A stretch of 64,000 nt of DNA, taken from positions 62,001 to 126,000 of the forward strand of contig NZ_JACHLC010000002.1 of assembly GCF_014207845.1 (NCBI RefSeq), read 5' to 3'. The translations under genes were made by a program, and so were the position numbers. Under the pieces are notes generated by a model. The model had not been told where the DNA came from and did no database searches. It saw nothing but the letters and a program-made list of their open reading frames with translations. This DNA comes from Chryseobacterium shigense. Lineage in GTDB: Bacteria; Bacteroidota; Bacteroidia; Flavobacteriales; Weeksellaceae. Positions 1-9,804 of this stretch are shown in pieces; the first letter of the stretch is position 1; each line of letters begins with the position of its first letter.

Positions 1-856
1 TAAGCTCACCACTTTCTCCTTCTCGGACAGGATTTTCATTATCATCAAGGATTTCTGTAATGATCAGTTCAGGATGATGATGGCCTCCGATCTGGAACTC
101 ACATTCTGTGAATGCGGTACTCATTTCCGTGGAAGCATAGGTTGAGAATAATTTAATATCCCATTTCTCTTTGATCTTCTGGGAAAGGATATTATCCGTA
201 AAATCCTGGTTTTTGATGCTTTCTCCAATACAGACTGCTCCGTAAACACTCGAATTTTTATAATCCAGACTATGTTTTTCGGCATAATCTATCATTTTCA
301 AAAGAAAAGACGGAACGGTAATGAGGTATTTAGGCTTGTACCTGAAAATAGAATCCCATTGTAGTTCGGGAATTCCGGGCCCCATTCTTACCACGCTGGC
401 TCCCATCTTTCTTAATCCTAAAAAATACGCCAGGCCCGCCATGAATCTCTTGTCGATTGTGGTAATCATCTGTACTACATCTCCCTTCTGAATACCTGCA
501 CAGGCAAAAGAAATGGCTTCGTTATAGGCCAGTCTTTCAAGATCACCGTCAGACAGCCCGAAAGTTACAGGATCACCTAACGTTCCGGAAGTTGTACTGT
601 AGTCTACAATTTTATCCGGTGTTATGCAGAAAAAATCATGATTGTATTGCTGCAGATCGTTCTTTGTGGTTGTAGGGATCTTCTGCAAATCTTCCAGTGT
701 CCGGATATCTGCAGGATTTATATTGTTTTCTTTGAATAATTTCTGATAAAAAGGTGAATGAGTTTCAAGATAAGGCATCAGTTCCTGAAGCTTTTGCTCC
801 TGAAACTTTTTTATTTCCTCAATACCTGATTTTTCGATGGCCGGATAGAATTCCAA
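1..856 (-). CDS. Phenylacetate-CoA ligase-like AMP-binding protein (3' end outside window)
   Basis: The reading frame enters from the window edge and gives 285 codons of the N-terminal part. It resembles the PaaK/acyl-protein synthetase-like branch of adenylate-forming enzymes, which activate a carboxylate with ATP. An A3-like nucleotide-binding loop, YSTTSGTLGDP, sits at about residues 86-96, and the start is MEFYPAIEKS. I place the start at a TTG (856), because no ATG lies upstream in frame before the AT-rich spacer. The Bacteroidota paralogues I recall start with the same EFYPxIE pattern. The substrate cannot be told. The C-terminal lid domain is missing only because the window ends. Confidence 0.75.
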   Translation of the reverse strand, partial: MEFYPAIEKSGIEEIKKFQEQKLQELMPYLETHSPFYQKLFKENNINPADIRTLEDLQKIPTTTKNDLQQYNHDFFCITPDKIVDYSTTSGTLGDPVTFGLSDGDLERLAYNEAISFACAGIQKGDVVQMITTIDKRFMAGLAYFLGLRKMGASVVRMGPGIPELQWDSIFRYKPKYLITVPSFLLKMIDYAEKHSLDYKNSSVYGAVCIGESIKNQDFTDNILSQKIKEKWDIKLFSTYASTEMSTAFTECEFQIGGHHHPELIITEILDDNENPVREGESGEL

Positions 857-945
857 TGATTTTTATTTTTAAGTAACAAATTTATTTATTTAAAATTAAA
901 AGATTGAATGATTAAAAGATTTAAAAAATTATTAACCGCTATAAT

Positions 946-2634
946 TTAACGCTGAAAGGTAAAAATTTGCGTATTTATGTTTCCGGCCGTATTGGTTGTG
1001 GTTACTTTTAAGGTATGTAAACCTGAACCTTTTGGACATTTTTCATCGAAAACATAAACAAAATCATCTTTTGTCCGGGCAAAACGAAGCCATTTTCCAT
1101 CCAGTTCCGCACGGAATGAAACAATGTCGCCAATTTTTGCTGTTCCTTTAAACCTCAGTGAGCTTCCGCCAATAAGTGCGCCTTCTTTCCAACCTGCAGA
1201 AACAGAAGGCTGACTTTGATCCAACAGTAAAACTGCAGTTCCGAGCCTGTTAAATTCAGCTTCTACCCGGTCACCGTTCCATTTTCCTTTAACAACATCT
1301 TTATCACTTCCATAATCGAACAGCACAACTACTTTTCTTTTTTCTTCGTCCGACAATTTTCTGTTGGGTTTTATTTTCAGAGTATAATTATCATGAACAG
1401 GTATGTACGGATTCTGTATAACAATGGTATTTGACACTGCATCTGGATTGTTTTTTTCGTACATATTAAAATTCACGGCATCATATAATGCATTTTTGCT
1501 GAGACTGATTTCTGCATTTTCGGCAGTAATGGTTTTTCCTTCACCCGGCATTACAGTTTTATCCGTTGAAGAAATTTTATCTGAACTTTTATTTAAGCGG
1601 ATTTTTGTGACCAGTCTGCCTGTATTTCCATTAACATCTTTCAGAACAATTTCAATGTTATGAATATTTTCATCCCGAAGTTTGATGATTCCATTTAAAT
1701 CAGAAAGACTATAGTTCTTCAGTGTCATTCCCGGCAATTCCGATAAATGCTGAATACTCATCTTATCTCTTACAAATTTGGCATAATCTATACAGCCATT
1801 GATATAACGGGTATCATCATAACTTACTTTATCTATAGAAAAACTATAGATCAGCTTGTCGTCCATTAATAATTCTGCATGATAAATTCCAAGATTAAAT
1901 CCTTGGTTTGCTTTATCCACAGCTTTCACGGCAAGGCTTATTTCCGGTGAACTCACCTGAATAACATCGGTTGTATAATTACTTCCGCTCTTTTTCACAG
2001 TGATTCCATTAGCTCCGGGCTCGTAAGTACTGAAACGCCTGTCGTACCAATAAAGTCCACTGACCGTTGGCACAATACCATCCGGAATCTTAAAGCCAAA
2101 CAGTAAAGGATTAATGCATTCTTCTGTTTTCGTATCCCTGATCTCAAAATGCAGGTGCGGACCTGCCGAACCTCCTGTATTTCCGCTCAAAGCAATAGTT
2201 TGTCCTTTGGTTACAGGAAACTGCCCGGGAGAGAATGTGATATCCTGCTCCCATTTTTCATCTTTGTATTGTCTTTCTTTTACATATTCATCCAGTTGAG
2301 GAAAGTATTTATTGAGATGTGCGTATACCGTTGTATAGCCATTCGGATGGGTAATATAAATGGCATTTCCAAAACCATAACGCTCTACTTTTATCCTGCT
2401 TACATAACCGTCTGCAGCGGCAACAACCGTTAAATTCTCCTGGCTGTTGGTTCGCAGATCAAGCCCCATATGAAAATGATTGGAGCGGACGGCTCCAAAG
2501 TTGGCGGCCAGCTGCATGGGGATATTCAGCGGATTACGGAAATAGTTTTGCGGATAGTCAGTTTGAGCCTGAGTGATGATATTATTAATAAAACAAATAA
2601 TAAGCATCAGTTTAGGAAGAATTTTCATCAGCAT
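946..2634 (-). CDS. M23 family metallopeptidase (LytM-type), exported
   Basis: This 562-aa protein has an N-terminal signal peptide (hydrophobic residues 5-20, cleavage likely after QAQ) and a LytM/M23 domain at about residues 45-165. The zinc-site motifs are visible: HFHMGLD (H55, D59), YAHL (H106) and GPHLHFEIRD (H160, H162). M23 enzymes cut peptide cross-links in peptidoglycan, so periplasmic or outer-membrane wall remodelling is likely. The roughly 400-residue C-terminal part is beta-rich with no recognised motif and may be Ig-like. The start could be Met1 or Met3 (MLMK). It is a single gene with a 223-bp spacer before the divergent toxin gene. Confidence 0.85.
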   Translation of the reverse strand: MLMKILPKLMLIICFINNIITQAQTDYPQNYFRNPLNIPMQLAANFGAVRSNHFHMGLDLRTNSQENLTVVAAADGYVSRIKVERYGFGNAIYITHPNGYTTVYAHLNKYFPQLDEYVKERQYKDEKWEQDITFSPGQFPVTKGQTIALSGNTGGSAGPHLHFEIRDTKTEECINPLLFGFKIPDGIVPTVSGLYWYDRRFSTYEPGANGITVKKSGSNYTTDVIQVSSPEISLAVKAVDKANQGFNLGIYHAELLMDDKLIYSFSIDKVSYDDTRYINGCIDYAKFVRDKMSIQHLSELPGMTLKNYSLSDLNGIIKLRDENIHNIEIVLKDVNGNTGRLVTKIRLNKSSDKISSTDKTVMPGEGKTITAENAEISLSKNALYDAVNFNMYEKNNPDAVSNTIVIQNPYIPVHDNYTLKIKPNRKLSDEEKRKVVVLFDYGSDKDVVKGKWNGDRVEAEFNRLGTAVLLLDQSQPSVSAGWKEGALIGGSSLRFKGTAKIGDIVSFRAELDGKWLRFARTKDDFVYVFDEKCPKGSGLHTLKVTTTNTAGNINTQIFTFQR

Positions 2635-2856
2635 TTGGGTTTTAGGGTCTATTTAAATATACAAAATTTCGGCCAATAAACGGCTGCTGCCATAACCTGC
2701 TTTTAGAATCACTTTTATTTTTATACGCCAAGTTTTGTCGTTTCCAGCATTGATATTTGCTCTGTAAAGATTCAGATGAAAGAGTGATTCCTTTTTACCC
2801 GAATCTACATACCAACAATCAAAACATGAAAATATTATTAATGAAAAAATTTAACG

Positions 2857-5472
2857 ATGAATTTTAAAGACCCCTTAAAAAGGATGGACGACTTTGATAA
2901 GATAAGTCGCGAAATATGGGCAGATATGAAAGGAGAGAAGGTCGCCACCAATTCTATAGAACCTTTTTTCACAAACCTATGGGTGGATGAGGGAAAGCTT
3001 TTCAGATTACTTGCTTCTTCCACAGATTTCAATACCTATCTGTTTGATGCAAAGAAAAACTTTATAGACTATTTGCAAGAAGTAGAAAAAGTAAACCTGG
3101 AAGAAATACCTCCTGCGAAAATTGACAACGTAAGAGTGAAGACCAAAATGATTGAGAAATTGGTCATCCAGGAACCTAAAATAGATCCAAAACAATTTCA
3201 AAACTCTTTTTTGGAGCGTATTGATCAAAAGGTATGGGTTAATGTAAGTCCCGGCTATATTGATCCTAAAAGTTACACTCATCACACGGAAATAGGAATC
3301 AGGGAGAGAAAAATTGACTGTACCATCAATATTCCCTATCGCAAATATAACAGGGAAGCCACACGAACTGTCATAAATGAGGTAGAAACCACCATAAACT
3401 ATTCTTCAAAATCTCCTGATGCTATAAAAATTAATCTTAGTGATGTGGAAGATTATATGGATGTTATCACCTATCTTTTCCCTTATCACCGGGAGATGGC
3501 ACAGGTAGGCCTGATTGCTCATTTTGAAGAAGCAGGAAGCGGGCTTACCTCAATTGATGATCTGATGTTCTTCTATAACCAGCTTCCTAATTTTGCCCTG
3601 ACAGGTGTGGACTACAAAGGAAAAGCAAAGAAGCTTTCGGATCAGATGTTATGGGATCATTTTTTACAGTTCTTAAATTTTGATTCCCAATTGATTCGTG
3701 ATGTAGACTCAATAGGAAAAGCTGCTGCCCTGGCAGTAGAACCTTTCAGAGACAAAAGCCGGTATGCGATCCGCATTCTCACAGCTATTTCCGGAGAATT
3801 CGTTTATAAAAAGATTAAAAATGATCCCAAACTCATTCTTCACATTTATCATTCTTTAGATGGGGAGAGCGTGTACATGGGAAAAGGTATTATTTCAGAT
3901 ACCAATCAGGTTGCCTATGGTCAAATGTTTGAAAACAAAGAACTTTTTGTCATTTACGTTACGGCTTTCATGCAGGCTCAGCATGCAATGGATGACGCTC
4001 ATCAACCTCAGCAAAAAGGTTCTCTTTTCGCATTAGGAGTCAGCAGAGATTCTGATACGATAGAAAGACATTGTGAGCTTACAGGATATTTTATGGAAGG
4101 AGATCTTGATAATATCGTCACCCTGATTAATACCGTAAAAGTATTTAATCTAAAAACGAAGGAAATTGAAGCTGAAAATGAAATTGAAAACGGAGAATTC
4201 AGACCACTGGACATGCTGCATCTCAAAGTGTATGAAAAGGTAAAACTTCGTACGGGTAATATTCAAACTCTTGAAACAGATACTGAGGTTCCTGCATTAT
4301 TTCTTTATCATATAGCTCAGAAAAAAGCCGCGGAGGATGCGCTAAGATGTCTTCGCGTTGTTGCTGATCTCATAATTATATCAGCCAGTCTTGCGACAAT
4401 AGAATCCGGAGTCTCGGGATTGCCTTTATATGTAGCTTATGCAGATATCGGGGTTGCCCTTTCAGATTTTTATATAGAAACCCAGCTCAGAGATGAGCTT
4501 AAAATGACCACAAAAGGGAGAAAGCTTTTGGAATTATGGGATGATATTTATATGGCTCAGGGTACAGCAAGTGCAATGGCGAGCATGCTCCCTAAGGCAG
4601 AAAAGGCACTGGATGCCACAGTAGAAGTATTATACACTTCCAGGTATCCGCGGCAACAGGAAAGCATACAAAAGTTAATTAAAAATACATTATATTCGTT
4701 TCCATTAAGAAATTATTCTAAAAATGGATTAACAGTTCTTTTAAAAAACAGCGTTAAAAATATTACCAAGCATTCTTCTGATTTTGAGAAGCTGAAAATG
4801 CTTTTTGTAGAGAATGCGGCGAAAGAAATAGGTGTACTTCATAAAGGAAAATTATTTTTTAAAGGAAAGTCTCCTGCAAGGACTGATATTTTTTTAGATT
4901 ATATCTACAGAAAAGCAGGCGGAAATCTAGCTAAACTTGAAGATGAGTTTAGCAGGTTCGCTGGGATGGCAGAGAATCTTACACCGCACATTAGCCTTAC
5001 TGTTGAGGAGTTTAAAGCTGGGTTAAAAGTTCTTGAAGAAACCCAAATCACCCCAGAAAATGCAATTGATTATATATATGACGTATTACCATATTTTAAC
5101 CATCATATAGTTAATAATGAAGTTGTGATGATTTCTGATTCCAATTGCGTCAATGTAGTTCAAAAAGTAATAGAATATTTAGCTACAGGAAAAATCTCAT
5201 CAGCAATGCATTCCAAAGGCCAAAATGTTGAAATTTTGGAGGAAATATATGGAGGAGAATTTTCTTTGCCTGTTAAAATTGAGGATATTAGAACTATTGA
5301 TATAGCTGAGGGCGAAATTGGAATAATGTATATTTATAAAAAAGGATATAAATATGGTCATGTTTTTAATGTTATAAAAACAAATAAGAGACTAATGCTT
5401 CTTAATGGGCAAAAAGGACTTATGCAAACATTTGAAAAAGCGGAATTTGTAGAATATTTAAAAGTAAAATAA
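2857..5472 (+). CDS. Putative polymorphic toxin with C-terminal papain-like domain
   Basis: The protein is 871 aa with no Sec signal. I do not recognise the first 600 or so residues; they contain a hydrophobic alanine-rich stretch at about residues 495-535 and a helical segment after it. The last ~120 residues carry a plausible papain-fold toxin triad: Cys764 in SNCVNVV, His835 in YGHVFNVI and Asn850 in LLNGQKG. Two paralogous Imm35/YrhB-like genes follow directly, the first ATG one base after the stop, which is the classic toxin-immunity order. Base composition shifts within the gene: a 60-base sample at 3541 is about 42% GC, one at 5041 about 30%. This fits a swappable C-terminal module. 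Papain-fold toxins act as proteases or deamidases; which applies here is unknown. No VgrG, PAAR, Rhs or T9SS signal is present, so the delivery route is open. Confidence 0.6.
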   Translation: MNFKDPLKRMDDFDKISREIWADMKGEKVATNSIEPFFTNLWVDEGKLFRLLASSTDFNTYLFDAKKNFIDYLQEVEKVNLEEIPPAKIDNVRVKTKMIEKLVIQEPKIDPKQFQNSFLERIDQKVWVNVSPGYIDPKSYTHHTEIGIRERKIDCTINIPYRKYNREATRTVINEVETTINYSSKSPDAIKINLSDVEDYMDVITYLFPYHREMAQVGLIAHFEEAGSGLTSIDDLMFFYNQLPNFALTGVDYKGKAKKLSDQMLWDHFLQFLNFDSQLIRDVDSIGKAAALAVEPFRDKSRYAIRILTAISGEFVYKKIKNDPKLILHIYHSLDGESVYMGKGIISDTNQVAYGQMFENKELFVIYVTAFMQAQHAMDDAHQPQQKGSLFALGVSRDSDTIERHCELTGYFMEGDLDNIVTLINTVKVFNLKTKEIEAENEIENGEFRPLDMLHLKVYEKVKLRTGNIQTLETDTEVPALFLYHIAQKKAAEDALRCLRVVADLIIISASLATIESGVSGLPLYVAYADIGVALSDFYIETQLRDELKMTTKGRKLLELWDDIYMAQGTASAMASMLPKAEKALDATVEVLYTSRYPRQQESIQKLIKNTLYSFPLRNYSKNGLTVLLKNSVKNITKHSSDFEKLKMLFVENAAKEIGVLHKGKLFFKGKSPARTDIFLDYIYRKAGGNLAKLEDEFSRFAGMAENLTPHISLTVEEFKAGLKVLEETQITPENAIDYIYDVLPYFNHHIVNNEVVMISDSNCVNVVQKVIEYLATGKISSAMHSKGQNVEILEEIYGGEFSLPVKIEDIRTIDIAEGEIGIMYIYKKGYKYGHVFNVIKTNKRLMLLNGQKGLMQTFEKAEFVEYLKVK

Positions 5473-5473
5473 T

Positions 5474-5779
5474 ATGTTAACAGACAACAAAATGCTAGAA
5501 ATAGCTAATAAGTACGTCAGCCAAATAGGTCAAGAAATAAATATTGAGCTTATAGTTTTTAGTGAAATTAAAAAAAGTTATGGAAATGTTTATGGTTATG
5601 TCGCCAAAGATTCTACAAAACATCGTTTAGCTGGCAACGGCCCATTTCTTGTAAAAAATGATACGGGTATAGTCATTCAATTTGGAACATCTGACGATGT
5701 AGAGTATTATTTAAATGGGTATGAAGATGGTACATGGAAACCTAGCACTCATGGCGTTTGGGATCCTAATCAGAATTAA
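5474..5779 (+). CDS. Imm35/YrhB-like immunity protein, copy 1
   Basis: A 101-aa cytosolic protein starting MLTDNKMLEIANKY. It shares with its downstream neighbour the pattern EIKKxYG, then GNGPFLV, then FGTSxxxxYYLNGYExGxW, which matches what I know of the Imm35/YrhB family (YrhB-type proteins begin with a similar helix). Family members neutralise toxin domains encoded upstream. Here the gene starts one base after the toxin stop, so translational coupling is expected. The family name is from memory; the paralogy of the two genes is seen directly. Confidence 0.65.
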   Translation: MLTDNKMLEIANKYVSQIGQEINIELIVFSEIKKSYGNVYGYVAKDSTKHRLAGNGPFLVKNDTGIVIQFGTSDDVEYYLNGYEDGTWKPSTHGVWDPNQN

Positions 5780-5796
5780 TATTTATAAAAATCCAC

Positions 5797-6117
5797 ATGC
5801 TAACAGAACAAGAAGTAATAGAAATTGCGAAAAACTATCTAAGTAAGCAAAGCGAAAAAAGTGGATACGACCTCGTTATCCTTGATAATGCTGAAATTAA
5901 AAAACCTTACGGAATAATATTCAGATATAATACAAAAAAATTTAATCATACAAGAGATTTCAATGATAAAACTTTAATCGGGAACACCCCATTCTTGGTT
6001 GAAAATAAAACTGATAAAATTGTAATATTTGGATCTTCAAATGAACTTGATTATTACATTCAAGAATACGAGGCAGGAAAATGGCCAGATATGCCAAGAC
6101 TTAGCGATTTTGAATAA
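5797..6117 (+). CDS. Imm35/YrhB-like immunity protein, copy 2
   Basis: A 106-aa protein starting MLTEQEVIEIAKNYL, paralogous to the gene 17 bp upstream. Shared blocks are EIKKPYG, IGNTPFLVEN, FGSSNELDYY and YEAGKW. It has a short insert (about residues 47-58) that copy 1 lacks. It is the last gene of the island and is followed within 10 bases by a strong hairpin terminator. The two copies differ clearly, so one may match the present toxin tip and the other may be an orphan kept against another toxin; this is inference. Confidence 0.65.
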   Translation: MLTEQEVIEIAKNYLSKQSEKSGYDLVILDNAEIKKPYGIIFRYNTKKFNHTRDFNDKTLIGNTPFLVENKTDKIVIFGSSNELDYYIQEYEAGKWPDMPRLSDFE

Positions 6118-6123
6118 TTTACG

Positions 6124-6146
6124 GCCACCCTTCGGGTGGCTTTTTT
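6124..6146 (+). terminator. Rho-independent terminator after the toxin-immunity operon
   Basis: A perfect 7-bp stem GCCACCC / GGGTGGC with loop TTC is followed by six T residues. It begins seven bases after the stop codon of the second immunity gene. Confidence 0.9.
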
Positions 6147-6311
6147 ATAGATAAAACAACTTTAATTTCATGCTCAAAACAGTCATAAAAATTTACTTAT
6201 TGACTATTCATCATTCACTTTTTCTCACTTCCTTCATTTATATTTCTGAAATTGAACTTTTTAATAGATATTACCTAAATAAAACATATATTATAAACCG
6301 ACAAAATTCAC

Positions 6312-6319
6312 TAAATTTG
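6312..6319 (+). promoter_or_regulatory. Bacteroidota -7 promoter element for ileS
   Basis: TAAATTTG matches the Bacteroidota sigma-70 type -7 box TAnnTTTG and lies 37 bp before the ileS start. No convincing TTTG -33 box is visible at the usual 19-21 bp distance. Confidence 0.6.
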
Positions 6320-6355
6320 CAGACTTAATTAATCAACGATATTGAGATATTTACA

Positions 6356-9300
6356 ATGAGCCAATTTAAAGAATACAAAAACCTCAACCTTATTGACGTA
6401 GCCGAGAATGTAGCCGAATTTTGGAAACAGAATAAAACGTTCAGTAAAAGTGTTGAGATTCGTGAGGGTAATCCCGAGTTTGTTTTTTATGAAGGTCCGC
6501 CTTCCGCAAACGGTATGCCGGGAATTCACCACGTTATGGCCAGAGCATTAAAGGATATTTTCTGTCGTTATCAAACCCAGAACGGGAAACAGGTTTTCCG
6601 TAAAGCGGGTTGGGATACACACGGACTTCCTGTGGAACTGGGCGTAGAAAAAGAATTAGGAATTACGAAAGAAGATATTGGCAAAAAGATTTCAATTGAG
6701 GACTATAACAAAGCCTGCCGTGAAGCGGTAATGCGATATACAGACGTATGGAATAGCCTTACGGAAAAAATCGGATACTGGGTAGACCTTGAGGATCCGT
6801 ATATCACCTATAAGTCAAAATATATGGAGACGGTTTGGTGGCTTTTGAAGCAGTTATACAACAAAGATTTACTCTACAAAGGGTACACCATTCAGCCGTA
6901 TTCCCCAAAAGCAGGAACAGGGCTTTCTTCTGCGGAATTAAATATGCCGGGAACGTATCACGATGTTTCTGATACTACGATTGTAGCTCAGTTTAAAATA
7001 AAGAAAGAATCTTCTGATTTATTTAATGATATTGAAGGTGATGTGAGCATCCTTGCATGGACAACAACTCCATGGACGCTGCCTTCCAACACAGCACTGG
7101 CTGTAGGAAGAGATATTGAATATGTTTTGGTTAAAACCTTTAATCAGTATACTTTTGAACTGGTAACAGTTGTTTTGGCAAGAGTTCTTTTAGAAAAGAA
7201 CTTTGGTAAAAAATATGTTGAAGGAACTCATGAAGACTTCGCTGATTACACATCAGAAAGTAAAACAATTCCTTATCAGGTTCTAAAAGAATTTACAGGA
7301 GAAAAACTAGCCGGAACCCAATACGAGCAATTAGTTCCGTGGTTTACGCCAAATGACACTCCTGAAAACGCTTTCAGAGTGATTTTAGGTGATTTTGTAA
7401 CGACAGAGGACGGAACCGGTATCGTTCACATCGCACCTACTTTTGGTGCAGATGACGCAAGAGTGGCAAAAGAAGCCGGAATTCCGCCAATGCTTGTAAA
7501 AGACGAAAATGATAATCTTGTTCCGCTGGTAGATTTACAGGGAAGATTTATCAGGGGAGAAAATGTTCCTGAACTATTCTCAGGAAAATACATCAAAAAC
7601 GAATATTACGATGACGGAACCGCGCCTGAAAAATCCTGGGATGTAGAGCTGGCCATTTTATTGAAAACAGAAAATAAAGCCTTCAAAGTAGAGAAATACG
7701 TCCACAGCTATCCGCACTGCTGGAGAACTGACAAACCGGTATTATATTATCCGCTGGATTCATGGTTTGTAAAAATGACAGCCGTGAAAGACAGGTTGGT
7801 AGATTTAAACAAAGAAATCAACTGGAAGCCCAAATCTACGGGAGAAGGACGTTTCGCAAACTGGATTGAAAATGTAAACGACTGGAACCTTTCCCGTTCA
7901 AGATATTGGGGAATTCCGTTGCCGATCTGGAGAACCGAAGATCTGAAAGAAGAAAAAATCATTGGTTCCGTAGAAGAACTGTGCAACGAAATTGAAAAAT
8001 CTATTGAAGCAGGGTTGATGACAGAAAATCCGTTCAAAGATTTCATCATCGGAGATATGACTGAACAGAATTATGCTTCGGTTGATTTACATAAAAATAT
8101 CGTTGACAAAGTAATTCTGGTTTCAGATTCAGGAAAAGCAATGAAGCGTGAAAGTGACCTCATCGATGTTTGGTTCGACTCAGGTTCCATGCCTTACGCT
8201 CAGTTGCACTATCCTTTTGAGAATAAAGAATTAATTGACAATAATAAAGCATTCCCGGCAGATTTCATCGCGGAAGGAGTTGACCAGACCCGTGGTTGGT
8301 TCTACACCCTTCATGCGATCGGAACAGCGGTTTTTGATTCGGTTGCTTATAAAAATGTAATGAGCAACGGGCTTGTTTTGGATAAAAACGGTCTGAAAAT
8401 GTCAAAATCCAAAGGAAATGCAGTAGATCCGTTTGAAACACTTTCTGTTTACGGACCGGATGCAACACGCTGGTACATGATCTCCAATGCCAACCCTTGG
8501 GAAAACCTTAAATTCGACATTGAAGGCATTGATGAAGTAAGAAGAAAATTCTTCGGAACACTTTACAACACTTACTCATTCTTTGCTTTATATGCGAATG
8601 TTGACGGATTCAATTATTCTGAAAAAGAAGTGGAAAACCGTCCGGAAATCGACAGATGGATCCTTTCTGAACTAAACCTTCTGATTAAAGAAGTAAAAGC
8701 ATTCTACGAAGATTACGAACCGACAAGAGTAGCCAGAGCCATCAGCACATTTGTGAACGACAACCTGAGCAACTGGTACGTAAGATTATGCAGAAGACGT
8801 TTCTGGAAAGGAGATTATTCTGATGATAAAATATCTGCTTACCAGACTTTATATACCTGTCTTGAAACCGTAGCGAAATTATCCGCACCAATTGCTCCGT
8901 TCTTTATGGATCAGCTGTATCAGGATTTAAACAAAGTAACAGGAAAAGACCACTATGAATCTGTACATTTAACAGACTTCCCTGTAGCAGATGAAAGTCT
9001 GATTGACCAGGATCTTGTGGAGAAAACACATTTAGCCCAGAACATCACAAGTATGGTTTTCTCATTGAGAAAGAAAGAAAATGTAAAAGTTCGTCAGCCA
9101 TTGCAGAAAGTTTTGGTTCCGGTTCTTGATTCCAAAACAGAAGAGCAGATTTTAGCAGTTGCAGACCTGATCAAACAGGAAGTAAACGTTAAAGAATTAC
9201 AGTTAATCAATGCAGAAGAAGCATCACATTTAATTGTAAAACAGATCAAACCCAATTTCAAAGCATTAGGCCCTAAATTAGGAAAAGATATGAAAGTGGT

Positions 9301-9745
9301 TGGAGCAGAAATCGCCAGCCTTGATGCAGAACAGATTACAAAGCTTGAAAAAGAAGGAAAATTAGATATCCAGGGATACGAAATTACGCCTGACGATGTG
9401 GAAATCTCTACAAAAGATATCCCGGGATGGACAGTAACTTCCGATGGAAAAACAACTGTGGCATTAGATTTGACATTAACAGAGGGATTAAAATCTGAAG
9501 GTATCGCCAGAGAGTTCATCAACAGAATTCAGAACCTGCGAAAAGAGAAGGACTTTGACCTGACAGACAGAATTAAAATCTTCATTGAAGAAAATTCACC
9601 TTTCATTGAAGATGTTAAGAAAAATGAGGAATATATTTCTTCAGAGGTCTTGTCAAATAAAATAGAAATTGTATCTTCACTTTCAAATTTTAACGAAATT
9701 GAAATAGATGAGGTTAATTTTAAGATAAATGTTGAAAAAAATTAA
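6356..9745 (+). CDS. ileS: Isoleucyl-tRNA synthetase, IleRS2 type with GXHH signature
   Basis: This 1129-aa class I synthetase charges tRNA-Ile. The class signature HXGH is replaced by GIHH at residues 56-59 (codons 6521-6532) in the context NGMPGIHHVMARALKD. KMSKS is intact at 681-685. A CP1 editing domain is visible through TTTPWTLPSNTALAVG and GTGIVHIAPTFGADD. The long form and the C-terminal extension place it with the eukaryote-like IleRS2 group, members of which are poorly inhibited by mupirocin. The downstream DksA-like gene is 60 bp away. It is the only ileS in the window, so probably the housekeeping enzyme. Confidence 0.95.
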   Translation: MSQFKEYKNLNLIDVAENVAEFWKQNKTFSKSVEIREGNPEFVFYEGPPSANGMPGIHHVMARALKDIFCRYQTQNGKQVFRKAGWDTHGLPVELGVEKELGITKEDIGKKISIEDYNKACREAVMRYTDVWNSLTEKIGYWVDLEDPYITYKSKYMETVWWLLKQLYNKDLLYKGYTIQPYSPKAGTGLSSAELNMPGTYHDVSDTTIVAQFKIKKESSDLFNDIEGDVSILAWTTTPWTLPSNTALAVGRDIEYVLVKTFNQYTFELVTVVLARVLLEKNFGKKYVEGTHEDFADYTSESKTIPYQVLKEFTGEKLAGTQYEQLVPWFTPNDTPENAFRVILGDFVTTEDGTGIVHIAPTFGADDARVAKEAGIPPMLVKDENDNLVPLVDLQGRFIRGENVPELFSGKYIKNEYYDDGTAPEKSWDVELAILLKTENKAFKVEKYVHSYPHCWRTDKPVLYYPLDSWFVKMTAVKDRLVDLNKEINWKPKSTGEGRFANWIENVNDWNLSRSRYWGIPLPIWRTEDLKEEKIIGSVEELCNEIEKSIEAGLMTENPFKDFIIGDMTEQNYASVDLHKNIVDKVILVSDSGKAMKRESDLIDVWFDSGSMPYAQLHYPFENKELIDNNKAFPADFIAEGVDQTRGWFYTLHAIGTAVFDSVAYKNVMSNGLVLDKNGLKMSKSKGNAVDPFETLSVYGPDATRWYMISNANPWENLKFDIEGIDEVRRKFFGTLYNTYSFFALYANVDGFNYSEKEVENRPEIDRWILSELNLLIKEVKAFYEDYEPTRVARAISTFVNDNLSNWYVRLCRRRFWKGDYSDDKISAYQTLYTCLETVAKLSAPIAPFFMDQLYQDLNKVTGKDHYESVHLTDFPVADESLIDQDLVEKTHLAQNITSMVFSLRKKENVKVRQPLQKVLVPVLDSKTEEQILAVADLIKQEVNVKELQLINAEEASHLIVKQIKPNFKALGPKLGKDMKVVGAEIASLDAEQITKLEKEGKLDIQGYEITPDDVEISTKDIPGWTVTSDGKTTVALDLTLTEGLKSEGIAREFINRIQNLRKEKDFDLTDRIKIFIEENSPFIEDVKKNEEYISSEVLSNKIEIVSSLSNFNEIEIDEVNFKINVEKN

Positions 9746-9804
9746 CTTATAGTTAATGTATTTCGAATTCCATTTCATAATTTTATTAAAAAAGAGAAAA
9801 GAAT

